Shown piece by piece: positions 15,343-24,690 of a DNA stretch of 64,000 bases. The notes under the pieces were generated by a model. The model saw only the letters and a program-made list of their open reading frames with translations. It had not been told where the DNA came from and ran no database searches. The stretch is from assembly GCF_025947285.1 (NCBI RefSeq), contig NZ_CP110008.1:1188501-1252500 (forward strand). Direction: 5' to 3'. Numbering within the stretch: the stretch's first letter is position 1; each line of letters starts with the position of its first letter. The stretch is from Flavobacterium sp. N2820. GTDB lineage: Bacteria > Bacteroidota > Bacteroidia > Flavobacteriales > Flavobacteriaceae. The translations under genes were made by a program, and so were the position numbers.

Positions 15343-17172
15343 CTACTCATATCGAATGTAAGCGGGTTTGCCTAATTGAAAGTCATTTAAGGTTAAATCG
15401 GTATTTTCAAACGAATTGGTTTTTAAAATATTATCGCCTTCAAACGGAATGGATGGATAGTATGAAAACGAAATTTGAAAACTATTAAACACCAAAAAAT
15501 CATTATTAATCTGTACACCAACACTAAATTTTGAATATACTTTACTACTAAACAATGCTTTTTTTTCGGCTAGCGAACCCATAGAAACATTCAAGTAAGG
15601 ACTAAAACGAAATCCATACCAACTTCCCGGTACATAGGACTGTGTTTGCAAAGAAAGTACCCATTTTTGTGAACCTAAAATACGATTGTTAAAACCCTCA
15701 ATACCATAGTAATCGTTTAATGTAAGTTGGTCTTTAAAAGAAACATCTCTATTATTTCCCCAAATGTATGTTGGCTTTACAAATTGACGAAAACGCCACT
15801 TTCCCCAACTCATCAAAGGGCTAAAATAGTTGAATCCTACTTTGAATGCCGTTTGCTCAGTAATGCCTTTGTTGTAAAAACTTCCCCAGTCTATAAAGCT
15901 GCTCAAATAACCAAAACTGTATTTTTTTCCGTGAGAAATTGAAATTCCAGAATACAATCTTGATTGATTGTTTTTATCTTGATGTCCAAAAATTAATGCA
16001 ATATTTTGTCCATATGGAATATCCTCAATAATATCGTAATTAAAGACATATTTATCTTGATAAAAACGTTGTTTAGAAAGTCCTACATAACCAATAATGT
16101 TTTTTTCTGAAGCAAAAAATGAACTTGGATCCAATGTTTCATCTGGTTTTCTTAAAATCGCTTTTCGGTTAAAATTTATGGCCGCAATCAAGTTGGTATA
16201 AATATTGTCTTTTACAATTTTCTTGTTTAAACGAAATGCTCGACCATACCAATATTCTTGAAATTCAAACTTTGTAGGAACATAAACCAACGAATCTGAA
16301 ACTGGAAATTGTTCGGTAAACATGGTGTTTTCAAAACTTAATCCTCCAGCATTTTTTGTGAAAACAGAATAAAAAGGCCTATTTAAACTTACTTTTCTTT
16401 TACTATCGTTATCAAAATCATTACTGTATTCAAGATCAAAACGAATAAACGTATTTAAAACATTATTAATCGTATAATTTCCAAAAATAGCTTTTTCGCT
16501 CGGTGAAAACTGATTGCCAATTTCACCTGAAATTTGATGCCCTAATCCAAAAATATTGCGCTCAGTTAATTTAATACTGCTTTTACTACTGGATAAACTT
16601 CCTGTTGGAATCAATGTCCATGAATCTAAAACACGTACTTTAATATCAATAGAATCTGATGTTGAACCTAAAAAAATTGGCGTTACAACAACTTCTCTGA
16701 TGTAACGTTGACTTCTAATCAAACGCTCTGATTCTTTCAAAAGTAACGAATCACAGAGGCTATTTTTTCTAAAAAGTAATAAATTTCGAATAGTAAACTC
16801 TTTCGTTTTCAAGTGAATCGAATTTCCAAAACGCTCAAAACTATTTCTAGGCTTTTTAGCTTCATTGGTCACCGATTGTCCAAATGGATCTAATGTTTCA
16901 ATTGTAATATTTCTAATTATTTTTCCATTTAATTTATTCGTAATCAATGGCTTGATAACTGATTTTTTCTTTGGGACTAAATTTTCAGCTTTCACCGCCG
17001 AAGATCTAAAAAGTAGCTTGTATACAAATTTATTAAACTTACTTTTTTTTGATAGATCATGAATATCTTGATATAATGTATTGGTACTGTCTTGCTCTTT
17101 TACTTGAGCCCAAACGCCCTCGCAAAAAAAGCAAAAAACAAACACAAAAAATACACTAACTTTTTTATTCAT
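15343..17172 (-). CDS. Outer membrane protein with POTRA-like N-terminus (BamA/TamA superfamily-like)
   Basis: 609 residues. Signal peptide (1-22, ending VWAQ). Residues about 80-200 look like POTRA-type alpha-beta modules (IIRNITIETLDPFGQS, SLLLKESERLIRSQRYIREV, IDIKVRVLDSWTL), and the rest (about 205-609) is a strand-rich barrel. It resembles Omp85-like proteins of Bacteroidota but lacks an obvious VRGF/Y motif; YYGIEGFNNRILG near 500 could be the counterpart. Probably inserted in the outer membrane with an assembly or transport role. Faces hemN convergently. Confidence 0.75.
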   Translation of the reverse strand: MNKKVSVFFVFVFCFFCEGVWAQVKEQDSTNTLYQDIHDLSKKSKFNKFVYKLLFRSSAVKAENLVPKKKSVIKPLITNKLNGKIIRNITIETLDPFGQSVTNEAKKPRNSFERFGNSIHLKTKEFTIRNLLLFRKNSLCDSLLLKESERLIRSQRYIREVVVTPIFLGSTSDSIDIKVRVLDSWTLIPTGSLSSSKSSIKLTERNIFGLGHQISGEIGNQFSPSEKAIFGNYTINNVLNTFIRFDLEYSNDFDNDSKRKVSLNRPFYSVFTKNAGGLSFENTMFTEQFPVSDSLVYVPTKFEFQEYWYGRAFRLNKKIVKDNIYTNLIAAINFNRKAILRKPDETLDPSSFFASEKNIIGYVGLSKQRFYQDKYVFNYDIIEDIPYGQNIALIFGHQDKNNQSRLYSGISISHGKKYSFGYLSSFIDWGSFYNKGITEQTAFKVGFNYFSPLMSWGKWRFRQFVKPTYIWGNNRDVSFKDQLTLNDYYGIEGFNNRILGSQKWVLSLQTQSYVPGSWYGFRFSPYLNVSMGSLAEKKALFSSKVYSKFSVGVQINNDFLVFNSFQISFSYYPSIPFEGDNILKTNSFENTDLTLNDFQLGKPAYIRYE

Positions 17173-17284
17173 AATTACATTAAACTCTTTTCAATCCAAT
17201 TTAGTATGTTCAATTTTGTAAAGTAAATGAAAATGCAACAAACTTTGTTACATCGTAAAAAAAAATCATTACAAAAAGATTATG

Positions 17285-17292
17285 TACCTTTG
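17285..17292 (+). promoter_or_regulatory. -7 promoter element TACCTTTG
   Basis: Matches TAnnTTTG and ends 19 bp before ATG 17312. It makes that ATG the likely start of the helicase and excludes the upstream ATG at 17282. Confidence 0.6.
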
Positions 17293-17311
17293 CACAAATT
17301 TAATACCCTTT

Positions 17312-18658
17312 ATGAAAACGTTCCAAGAATTCGATTTACCAAAATCACTACAAAAAGCATTAGACGAATTAGGTTTTGTTCACGCTACACCTATTCAAGA
17401 AAAATCGCATGCTGTAATTCTTTCTGGAAGAGATATGATGGGCATTGCACAAACGGGAACAGGAAAAACTTTTGCCTATTTATTGCCCATTTTAAAACAA
17501 TGGAAATTTCAAAATAACGAATCAGCAAGAATTGTAATTTTAGTTCCAACGCGTGAATTAGTAGTTCAAGTTGCTGAAGAAGTAGAAAAACTAACCAAAT
17601 ACATGAGTGTGAGAACACTTGGTATTTATGGTGGTGTCAACATCAACACGCAACGAAAAGCATTAGCGCAAGGTGTCGATATTTTAGTAGGAACGCCAGG
17701 TCGTGTAATGGATTTAGGCTTAGATGGTGTGTTACGTTTTGACGAATTACAAAAATTAGTCATCGATGAATTTGACGAAATCTTAAATCTTGGCTTTAGA
17801 ACCCAATTGACTTCGATTTTATCCATGATGCGAGGCAAAAAACAAAACATCTTATTTTCGGCAACCATGACCGAAGAAGTAGATGCGATGTTAGATGAAT
17901 ATTTTGAATTTCCAGAAGAGGTTTCATTAGCCCAAAGCGGAACACCTTTAGAACAAATTGAGCAAATCGTATATCAAGTTCCAAACTTTTTGACTAAATT
18001 AAACATGTTGAAACATTTGGTTCGTGCAACCGAAACCATGGAACGTGTGTTGATTTTCGTCAACAACAAACGTATTGTGGATTTGGTTTTTGAAACCTTA
18101 GACGAAGAGTTTCCAGAACAATTTGGTGTCATTCACTCCAATAAATCGCAAAACTATCGTTTAAATACCATGGCTTCTTTTCAAGCTGGTGAATTACGTG
18201 GTTTGGTTACAACCGATATTATGGCACGTGGTTTAGATATTTCTGATATTACACACGTTATCAACTTACAATTTACCGAAGAACCAGAAAAATACATGCA
18301 CCGTATTGGTAGAACAGGTCGTGCTGATAAAACAGGTATTGCAATCAGTTTGGTTTCTCCAAGTGAAGTAGAGTCAAAAATTGAGGTAGAATTACTAATG
18401 AATACCGAAATTAAAGAATTTCCACTTCCCGAGGATTTAAAAATCGAAGAACGCTATTTGGATTTCGAAAAAGAGAAGAAAAAAATGAAATTCTTGTTGA
18501 AAACGCCTAAAAAAGAAGGTGGCGAAGCCTTTCACAAGAAAAAAGATAAAAATGCTAAAGTAAACCTTGGCGGACCAGGAAAACGTAAACCCCGTAAAAC
18601 CGAATCGAGAAATAGAAATATCGAACGTAAAAGAGACGAGAAAAGAAAGAAGAAATAG
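17312..18658 (+). CDS. DEAD-box-family ATP-dependent RNA helicase (motif II DEFD)
   Basis: 448 residues from ATG 17312 (MKTFQEFDLPKSL). All superfamily 2 motifs are visible: Q-motif ATPIQEKS, AQTGTGKT, PTRELV, GTPGR, SAT, ARGLD, HRIGRTGR. Motif II reads VIDEFDE, so the name-giving DEAD is DEFD. The C-terminal tail (about 395-448) is Lys/Arg-rich and probably binds RNA. RhlE-like helicases act in ribosome assembly and RNA decay. Single-gene transcription unit followed by repeat-rich DNA. Confidence 0.93.
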   Translation: MKTFQEFDLPKSLQKALDELGFVHATPIQEKSHAVILSGRDMMGIAQTGTGKTFAYLLPILKQWKFQNNESARIVILVPTRELVVQVAEEVEKLTKYMSVRTLGIYGGVNINTQRKALAQGVDILVGTPGRVMDLGLDGVLRFDELQKLVIDEFDEILNLGFRTQLTSILSMMRGKKQNILFSATMTEEVDAMLDEYFEFPEEVSLAQSGTPLEQIEQIVYQVPNFLTKLNMLKHLVRATETMERVLIFVNNKRIVDLVFETLDEEFPEQFGVIHSNKSQNYRLNTMASFQAGELRGLVTTDIMARGLDISDITHVINLQFTEEPEKYMHRIGRTGRADKTGIAISLVSPSEVESKIEVELLMNTEIKEFPLPEDLKIEERYLDFEKEKKKMKFLLKTPKKEGGEAFHKKKDKNAKVNLGGPGKRKPRKTESRNRNIERKRDEKRKKK

Positions 18659-18660
18659 TA

Positions 18661-18786
18661 TTCAGTGTTCAGTATTGAGTTGGCAGTAAAAAATCTGTGA
18701 AAATTTCTCAAATTTGCGTCATCTGTGTTCCAAAAAAACAACACACAACATTTTCTGAAATCTAAATTCTAAATTCTAAATTCTAT
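18661..18786. repeat. Intergenic repeat patch with heptamer repeats
   Basis: Contains a piece related to the ACTGAAC heptamer array at 33522 (as the complement, near 18661-18677), a piece resembling the right arm of the hairpin at 36841-36896 (near 18703-18732), and a TCTAAAT heptamer repeated about 3.5 times at 18761-18785. No gene. Confidence 0.5.
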
Positions 18787-18790
18787 TTCG

Positions 18791-18798
18791 TACTTTTG
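18791..18798 (+). promoter_or_regulatory. -7 promoter element TACTTTTG
   Basis: Matches TAnnTTTG and ends 17 bp before the ATG at 18816. Confidence 0.5.
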
Positions 18799-18815
18799 AC
18801 AAATTCTAATTATAA

Positions 18816-20741
18816 ATGCAGTTCAAACATCCAGAAATTCTCTACTTCCTTTTTCTGTTGGTTATACCAATTTTGGTGCATTTATTTCAATTACGTCGTT
18901 TTAAAAAAGAGTATTTTACTAACGTAAAACTCCTCAAAGAACTTCAAATTCAAACCCGAAAAAGTTCTAAAATCAAGAAATGGTTGTTGTTAGCCACACG
19001 ATTATTACTATTAGCTTGTTTGATTTTAGCCTTTGCACAGCCTTTTTTTGAAGCCAAAGACACTACCAATAAAGGCAATGAATTAATCATTATATTAGAC
19101 AATTCGTTTTCCATGCAAGCTAAAGGTGCAAAAGGCGAATTACTCAAACGTAGCGTCCAAGAATTATTAGAAGAATTACCTGAAACCCAACAATTTTCGT
19201 TAGTAACCAATTCAGAAGTTTTTTGGGATACAGATATTAAATCGATTCAAAAAGAATTGCAAAATTTAGAGTATTCAGCGATGCCTTTTCAGTTGGATTA
19301 TCTAATCAATCAGGTTGAAACCAAAAAGAAAAACACGAAAAAAGACTACGTTATCATTACCGATGCCATTCAATCGGAAAGTAAAAAAGCATTGGATTTA
19401 GCTGAAAACAATATCGTATATTTCATTCAGCCTGAAGCCGAAAATAAAAACAATATCAGCATTGAAAAAGTACTAATTTCTCAAGTTTTGGACCAATTTT
19501 ATGAATTGAAAATTTCGTTGAATGCTTTTGGTGATACTGATTTAGAAGTACCTCTTTCCGTTTTTAGTAACAATAAAGCAGTTGCAAAAACCATTGCGAA
19601 ATTTGAAAATCAGAAAACCGAAATTCAAATTACGATTCCAAAAAGTGACTTTCACGGAAATATTAGTATTGAAGATAATAGTTTAAGCTATGACAACGAT
19701 TTTTATCTAAGCATTTCAAAACCTGAAAAAGCGAATGTAATTGCCATTGGAACTTCAGACAAAAACAATTTCTTGAGTCGCATTTTTACGGCTGATGAGT
19801 TCAATTTTCAAAGTACAGCATTAGCTACTTTAGATTACAATCAAATTGAAAATCAAGATGCGATTGTGCTGAATGAATTGGAAGATTTGCCAGTTGCTTT
19901 AGGAACAACGCTAAAATCGTTTTACGAAAAAGGAGGAAATATCATCTTGATTCCGAATGCGAAAAACACAACAAGTCTATTGAATACTTTCGCAAAAAAC
20001 TTCGGTGGATTAAATTATTCGCAACTAACAAACGCTGAAAAACAAATCACGAAAATCAATTTTAGTCATCCGTTATACCAAACGGTTTTTGAGAAAAAAG
20101 TGACTAATTTTCAATATCCAAATACAAAAGAAAGCTTTGGTTTATCTGGAATTACAAACATTTTACAATTCGAAGACAATTCGGTTTTTGTAGGTTCAAC
20201 TACCAATCGATTGGGCACTTTTTATGCATTTTCGGCTCCGATAAACAAACAAAATAGTAATTTTCAGAATGCACCTTTAATTGTTCCAACACTTTATAAC
20301 ATGGGACAAAATCAAGGTAAAACAGGCATTAACGCTTATACCATTGGTGAAAACGAAAATCTTATTTTAGAAACTATTTTAGCAAAAGACGAAGTGATTT
20401 CCGTAAAAAATAAAGCGTATAGTTTCATTCCAATGCAACAAATTTTAAATGCAAAATGCAAGTTATCCTTTGGCGATTATCCTGAAAAAGCAGGGAATTT
20501 TGAAGTAATAAAAGGCGATGAATCGTTAAAGAAAATCAGTTTCAACTATCCAAGAACGGAAAGTGATTTAACGCAAATTTCAACTGCAAATTTTGAAAAT
20601 TTCACCAAAGTAAACAATATAAATACCGTTCTAAACGACATTGCTTCCGAACGCACGAGCAACGAAATTTGGAAATGGTTTATCATCGCAACACTACTAC
20701 TTTTACTAACAGAACTACTAATCCAAAAATTTGTAAAATGA
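18816..20741 (+). CDS. BatA/VWA-type membrane protein (aerotolerance-like N-terminus)
   Basis: 641 residues. N-terminal BatA domain with helices at about 8-25 (YFLFLLVIPILVHLF) and 55-78, then a VWA-like domain starting IIILDNSFSM (MIDAS-type DxSxS) and a long periplasmic region. A final helix (about 620-638) precedes the stop. Such proteins occur in most Flavobacteriaceae; the role is thought to be envelope-related but is not established. The stop codon overlaps the ATG of the next gene (ATGA at 20738-20741), so the two are translationally coupled. Confidence 0.85.
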   Translation: MQFKHPEILYFLFLLVIPILVHLFQLRRFKKEYFTNVKLLKELQIQTRKSSKIKKWLLLATRLLLLACLILAFAQPFFEAKDTTNKGNELIIILDNSFSMQAKGAKGELLKRSVQELLEELPETQQFSLVTNSEVFWDTDIKSIQKELQNLEYSAMPFQLDYLINQVETKKKNTKKDYVIITDAIQSESKKALDLAENNIVYFIQPEAENKNNISIEKVLISQVLDQFYELKISLNAFGDTDLEVPLSVFSNNKAVAKTIAKFENQKTEIQITIPKSDFHGNISIEDNSLSYDNDFYLSISKPEKANVIAIGTSDKNNFLSRIFTADEFNFQSTALATLDYNQIENQDAIVLNELEDLPVALGTTLKSFYEKGGNIILIPNAKNTTSLLNTFAKNFGGLNYSQLTNAEKQITKINFSHPLYQTVFEKKVTNFQYPNTKESFGLSGITNILQFEDNSVFVGSTTNRLGTFYAFSAPINKQNSNFQNAPLIVPTLYNMGQNQGKTGINAYTIGENENLILETILAKDEVISVKNKAYSFIPMQQILNAKCKLSFGDYPEKAGNFEVIKGDESLKKISFNYPRTESDLTQISTANFENFTKVNNINTVLNDIASERTSNEIWKWFIIATLLLLLTELLIQKFVK

Positions 20742-21997
20742 CGCAAGTTATTCTAAAACAAGTAAAAATTATCGACGCTTCAAGTCCGTTTCACAACCAA
20801 ACAATGGACATCAAAATTGAAAACGGAACGATAACTCAAATAGAAAAAGAAATTTCGACAACTCCTGATTTCAAAGTAGTTGAAATGCCAAATTTACATA
20901 TCTCACAAGGTTGGATGGACAGCTCGGTTTCGTTTGGAGAACCAGGCTATGAAGACCGAGAAACCATAGAAAACGGACTAAAGGTTGCTGCAAAAAGCGG
21001 ATTTACAGCAGTAGCATTACAGCCTAATTCAAATCCAGTAATAGACAACCAAGCACAAGTTCGATTTGTAATTGACAAAGCAAAAAATCAAGCAACTTCC
21101 TTATATCCAATTGGTGCATTAACCAAAGGAAGCGAAGGAACCGATTTAGCGGAATTATTCGATATGAAAAACGCTGGAGCAATTGCTTTTGGTGATTATA
21201 AAAAAGCCTTACAAAACGCAAATCTTCAGAAAATTGCTTTACAATATGTACAAGATTTTGACGGAATGGTAATTGCTTTTTGCCAAGATAGTTCTTTAAA
21301 AGGAATCGGTATTGCAAATGAAGGAGTGGTAAGTACCAAATTAGGTATGAAAGGAATTCCAGCTTTAGCCGAAGAATTACAAGTGGCACGTAATTTATTT
21401 TTATTGGAATATACAGGAGGAAAATTACATATTCCTACGATTTCAACACAAGGAAGTATAAAATTAATCAAAGAAGCTAAAGCAAAAGGATTGCAAGTTA
21501 CTTGTAGTGTTGCGGTTCATAATTTGGTATTAAACGACGAAATGTTACTTGGATTTGATTCGAGATACAAAGTATTGCCTCCATTGCGTGAAGAAGCTAC
21601 GAGAAAAGCTTTACTAGAAGCCGTTTTAGATGGAACAATTGATTGCATTACTTCTGACCATAATCCGTTAGACATCGAACATAAAAAATTAGAATTTGAT
21701 TTGGCCAAAGATGGAACTATCGGTTTAGAAAGTGCTTTTGGTGCTTTACTTACAATTTTACCACTTGAAGTAATAGTTAATAAATTGACCGCTAATAAAC
21801 TGGTTTTCAATATTAAAAACCCTACAATTGCAGTTGGAAATAAGGCTGATATTTCATTTTTTACAACTGATAACGAATGGGTATTTGGTAAAGAAAATAT
21901 CGAATCAAAATCAAAAAACTCGGCTTTCTTAGGACAAAAAATGAAAGGAAAAGCTGTAGGAATTTATAATAATGGTCAATTGATAATGAATGATTGA
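20738..21997 (+). CDS. pyrC: Dihydroorotase-like amidohydrolase lacking HxH motif
   Basis: 419 residues from ATG 20738, which overlaps the upstream stop; a longer frame from 20669 is rejected. Family features: GWMDSSVSFGEPGYEDRET (around 60-78), LQPNSNP, late SDHNPLD. In active dihydroorotases the first region reads DxHxHxREPG; here both histidines are replaced (DSSVSF), so a metal-ligand pair is missing. This resembles the inactive dihydroorotase homologues that support aspartate transcarbamoylase in some bacteria. It may be a structural pyrimidine-pathway partner rather than the enzyme. Confidence 0.82.
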   Translation: MTQVILKQVKIIDASSPFHNQTMDIKIENGTITQIEKEISTTPDFKVVEMPNLHISQGWMDSSVSFGEPGYEDRETIENGLKVAAKSGFTAVALQPNSNPVIDNQAQVRFVIDKAKNQATSLYPIGALTKGSEGTDLAELFDMKNAGAIAFGDYKKALQNANLQKIALQYVQDFDGMVIAFCQDSSLKGIGIANEGVVSTKLGMKGIPALAEELQVARNLFLLEYTGGKLHIPTISTQGSIKLIKEAKAKGLQVTCSVAVHNLVLNDEMLLGFDSRYKVLPPLREEATRKALLEAVLDGTIDCITSDHNPLDIEHKKLEFDLAKDGTIGLESAFGALLTILPLEVIVNKLTANKLVFNIKNPTIAVGNKADISFFTTDNEWVFGKENIESKSKNSAFLGQKMKGKAVGIYNNGQLIMND

Positions 21998-22017
21998 TAA
22001 TTACTAATTTTAGTGCT

Positions 22018-22359
22018 ATGAACGAAATTGAACAAGGAAAAAGTGAAATCGAAAAAGGAAAAATTACAGCAATTACTAGTTATATTTTGATAGTAGGAAT
22101 ATTAATTGCGCTTTCAATGAATGCTGAATCAAAAAATAAGTTTGCTTCATTTCATATCAAACAAGCGTTAGGATTAAATCTTACTTTTATTTCAATTGGA
22201 TTAGTAATTTCTAACTTTAGTAATACACAAATCTATGTTTCGTTTTGGGTGTTTTTTACTATATTATGGGTTTTTGGAATTTTATCCGCTATTAAAGGTG
22301 AAACGAAACCAATTCCATTAGTTGGAAATTTATATCAAAAATTATTCAAATCTTTTTAA
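22018..22359 (+). CDS. Small membrane protein, DUF4870-like
   Basis: 113 residues from ATG 22018 (MNEIEQGKSEIEKGK); an ATG at 21994 in the same frame would add eight residues and overlap the dihydroorotase stop. Three hydrophobic helices (about 17-34, 48-68, 73-92) and the FASFHIKQALGLNL motif are typical of DUF4870/Tic20-like small membrane proteins. Function unknown. It lies between the dihydroorotase-like gene and the esterase, 0-20 bp from each, so probably in one operon. Confidence 0.75.
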   Translation: MNEIEQGKSEIEKGKITAITSYILIVGILIALSMNAESKNKFASFHIKQALGLNLTFISIGLVISNFSNTQIYVSFWVFFTILWVFGILSAIKGETKPIPLVGNLYQKLFKSF

Positions 22360-22998
22360 ATGAATTTACACTATTTAATACAAGAACCAAAAGTTAAACA
22401 CGATAAAAACCCGTTATTACTACTATTACATGGTTATGGCAGCAATGAAGAAGATTTATTTTCTTTCGCTCCCGAATTGCCCGATGATAGTTATGTGATT
22501 TCTGTTCGCGCACCTTATGATTTACAACCTTATGGTCATGCTTGGTATGCGATTCATTTTGATGCTGATGAAAATAAATTTTCAGATAACGAACAAGCAA
22601 AAGAATCGGTTGAACTTATTGCTCATTTTATTGATGAAATCGTAAAAAAATATCCAATAGATGAATCAAATATTGCATTAATTGGTTTTAGTCAAGGCGC
22701 CATTTTAAGTTATGCCACTGCCCTAACCTATCCTGAAAAAGTAACAAAAGTTGTTGCTTTAAGTGGTTATTTAAATCAAGAAATCATACCTGAAGTTCTC
22801 GATACAAAAGCTATTTCGCATTTAAAATTCTTTATTTCTCACGGAAGTGTTGACCAAGTTATCCCTGTAGATTGGGCCCGCAAAGCTAAACCTGCTTTAG
22901 AAAAATTAGGCTTAGAAACCGAATACCAAGAATACCCAATTGGTCATGGTGTTTCACCAAAAAATTTCTTTGATTTTAAAGTATGGTTAACCAAATAA
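22360..22998 (+). CDS. Alpha/beta hydrolase, carboxylesterase/phospholipase family
   Basis: 212 residues, a compact esterase of the YpfH/carboxylesterase 2 type. LLLHGYGSNEEDLF oxyanion region, nucleophile elbow GFSQGA (Ser near 112), SHGSVDQVIP with catalytic Asp, and a late GHGVSP with catalytic His. Cytosolic serine hydrolase for small esters or lysophospholipids. ATG follows the upstream TAA with no gap. A terminator follows. Confidence 0.9.
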   Translation: MNLHYLIQEPKVKHDKNPLLLLLHGYGSNEEDLFSFAPELPDDSYVISVRAPYDLQPYGHAWYAIHFDADENKFSDNEQAKESVELIAHFIDEIVKKYPIDESNIALIGFSQGAILSYATALTYPEKVTKVVALSGYLNQEIIPEVLDTKAISHLKFFISHGSVDQVIPVDWARKAKPALEKLGLETEYQEYPIGHGVSPKNFFDFKVWLTK

Positions 22999-23001
22999 AA
23001 C

Positions 23002-23036
23002 AAAAAAGCTCCGATCGCAATTTCGGAGCCTTTTTC
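23002..23036. terminator. Bidirectional rho-independent terminator
   Basis: Stem GCTCCGA (23008-23014) / TCGGAGC (23023-23029), A-rich before and T-rich after, between the convergent esterase (+) and fasciclin gene (-). Confidence 0.85.
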
Positions 23037-23070
23037 TAACCAACTTTAAACTAAACAACTTATTATGAGC

Positions 23071-23640
23071 TTATGATTTAGGTGTTATTACAGCATCTAT
23101 AACGTGTATAACACCATTTTTTTGATTCACATCTGCAATTGTTACTTTAGCACTATTCCCATTTTCATCTGTAATGTAAACATCTTTACCTTTCATCCAA
23201 GCGGTTAGTGTGCCGCCACTTACCGTTTTAAAAGAATATTTCCCATTACCTTTTTTGATGGCATCAACAATATCTTTTGAACTCCATTTTCCTGCCGCAA
23301 CATGGTACTTTAAAATAGTTTGCAACATTTCTTTATTTTCTGGCTTTAGTAATGTTTCAACAGTTCCTTTTGGTAATTTATCAAACGCTGCATTTGTTGG
23401 GGCAAAAACGGTGAATGGTCCATCTGACATTAATACGTCTACTAATCCTGCTGCTTTTACTGCGGCTACTAAAGTAGTATGGTCTTTAGAATTTACTGCA
23501 TTTTCAACAATATTTTTACTTGGGTACATTGGAGCGCCACCCACTTCAACCGTTTTCTCTTTAGATTGTGCAAATGTTGTTGAACTAAATAATAATCCGA
23601 AGGCTACTATACTGGTAGCTAAAATTTTGTAGGTTTTCAT
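23071..23640 (-). CDS. Secreted fasciclin-domain protein
   Basis: 189 residues. Signal peptide (1-24, ending TTFAQ). One fasciclin (FAS1) domain, about 45-187, with the H1 motif DGPFTVFAPTNAAFDKLP and the H2 motif NGVIHVIDAVI. Fasciclin proteins are adhesion or surface proteins; the ligand is unknown. Single-gene unit with its own terminator at the 3' side. Confidence 0.92.
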   Translation of the reverse strand: MKTYKILATSIVAFGLLFSSTTFAQSKEKTVEVGGAPMYPSKNIVENAVNSKDHTTLVAAVKAAGLVDVLMSDGPFTVFAPTNAAFDKLPKGTVETLLKPENKEMLQTILKYHVAAGKWSSKDIVDAIKKGNGKYSFKTVSGGTLTAWMKGKDVYITDENGNSAKVTIADVNQKNGVIHVIDAVITPKS

Positions 23641-23755
23641 TTTTTTTGATTTTTAAGTTATAATTGCATTTACGCTGAAAACATTTTTTTGGATTTAAAA
23701 AATGAAAAATAATTTAATCTTAAGACTTTATTTCTTCAAATTCGATTATATTCTT

Positions 23756-23763
23756 TAAATTTG
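23756..23763 (+). promoter_or_regulatory. -7 promoter element TAAATTTG
   Basis: Matches TAnnTTTG and ends 21 bp before ATG 23785. Supports the shorter start of the thiol peroxidase gene. Confidence 0.6.
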
Positions 23764-23784
23764 TTATCTAAAAAAAATAAAGGT

Positions 23785-24282
23785 ATGGCAACAGTAACAT
23801 TAGGAGGAAATCCAATTCACACATCAGGTGAATTACCAAAAGTAGGTACAAAAGCTACAGATTTTAATTTAGTTAAAACCGATTTAGAAACTGCATCTTT
23901 AGCTGATTTTGCAGGATCTCGAGTAGTATTAAATATTTTTCCAAGTGTAGATACGGGAACGTGTGCTGCATCTGTGCGCAAATTCAACGAAAAAGCAAGT
24001 ACTTTAGAAAACACAAAAGTACTTTGTATTTCAAGAGATTTACCATTTGCTCAAAAACGTTTTTGCGGTGCTGAAGGATTAGAAAACGTCATCAACCTTT
24101 CTGATTTTAAAGAAGGTAGTTTTGGAAAAAATTATGGTTTAGAAATTACAGACGGACCTTTAGCAGGTTTACATTCTCGTGTGGTTGTAGTTTTAGACGA
24201 AAACGGAACGATACTTCACACTGAACAAGTAAACGAGATTGCAGACGAACCTAATTATGAAGCTGCTTTAGCTGTATTATAG
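23785..24282 (+). CDS. tpx: Thiol peroxidase (atypical 2-Cys peroxiredoxin)
   Basis: 165 residues from ATG 23785 ([11 protein letters not shown]), the standard Tpx start; an ATG 24 bp upstream sits at the -7 box. Peroxidatic Cys in [15 protein letters not shown] and resolving Cys in [11 protein letters not shown]. Reduces peroxides with electrons from thioredoxin in the cytoplasm. Its TAG is directly followed by the ATG of dgkA. Confidence 0.95.
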   Translation: MATVTLGGNPIHTSGELPKVGTKATDFNLVKTDLETASLADFAGSRVVLNIFPSVDTGTCAASVRKFNEKASTLENTKVLCISRDLPFAQKRFCGAEGLENVINLSDFKEGSFGKNYGLEITDGPLAGLHSRVVVVLDENGTILHTEQVNEIADEPNYEAALAVL

Positions 24283-24657
24283 ATGAAATTTGAAAAAGAC
24301 GAAACACTTTTTACCGGTAGACTAAAAAGTATGGTATTTGCACTCAAAGGTGCTTTTAAATTAATTACAACTGAACACAGTGTAATGGTTCAATCGTCAT
24401 TAGCAGTGCTAATGACGATTGCTGGTTTTTATTTTGGCATTAACCGAATGGAATGGATGATGCAAATCTTAGCGTTCGGTTTGGTTTTAAGCATTGAAGG
24501 TTTAAATACAGCTGTTGAAAAAATTGCCGATTTTATTCATCCTAATTACCACGAACGCATTGGTTTTATTAAAGATATTGCAGCTGGCGCTGTGTTTTTT
24601 GCAGCCTTAACCGCAATAGCAATAGGATGTATTATTTATTTTCCATATTTGTTTTAA
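24283..24657 (+). CDS. dgkA: Diacylglycerol kinase family membrane protein
   Basis: 124 residues with three membrane helices and the family motif SIEGLNTAVEKIADF (about 70-84), which holds the catalytic Glu and metal ligand. Phosphorylates diacylglycerol or undecaprenol at the inner membrane. It begins at the base after the tpx stop, so the two are co-transcribed. Confidence 0.9.
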   Translation: MKFEKDETLFTGRLKSMVFALKGAFKLITTEHSVMVQSSLAVLMTIAGFYFGINRMEWMMQILAFGLVLSIEGLNTAVEKIADFIHPNYHERIGFIKDIAAGAVFFAALTAIAIGCIIYFPYLF

Positions 24658-24690
24658 ATTAGCTACTTTTGTAAAAATTGTTCCGTTTAA

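Noticed and set aside
17227..17517. Small + strand frame overlapping the helicase start.
   Set aside because: It is a shifted frame of the helicase gene and contains no recognisable domain.
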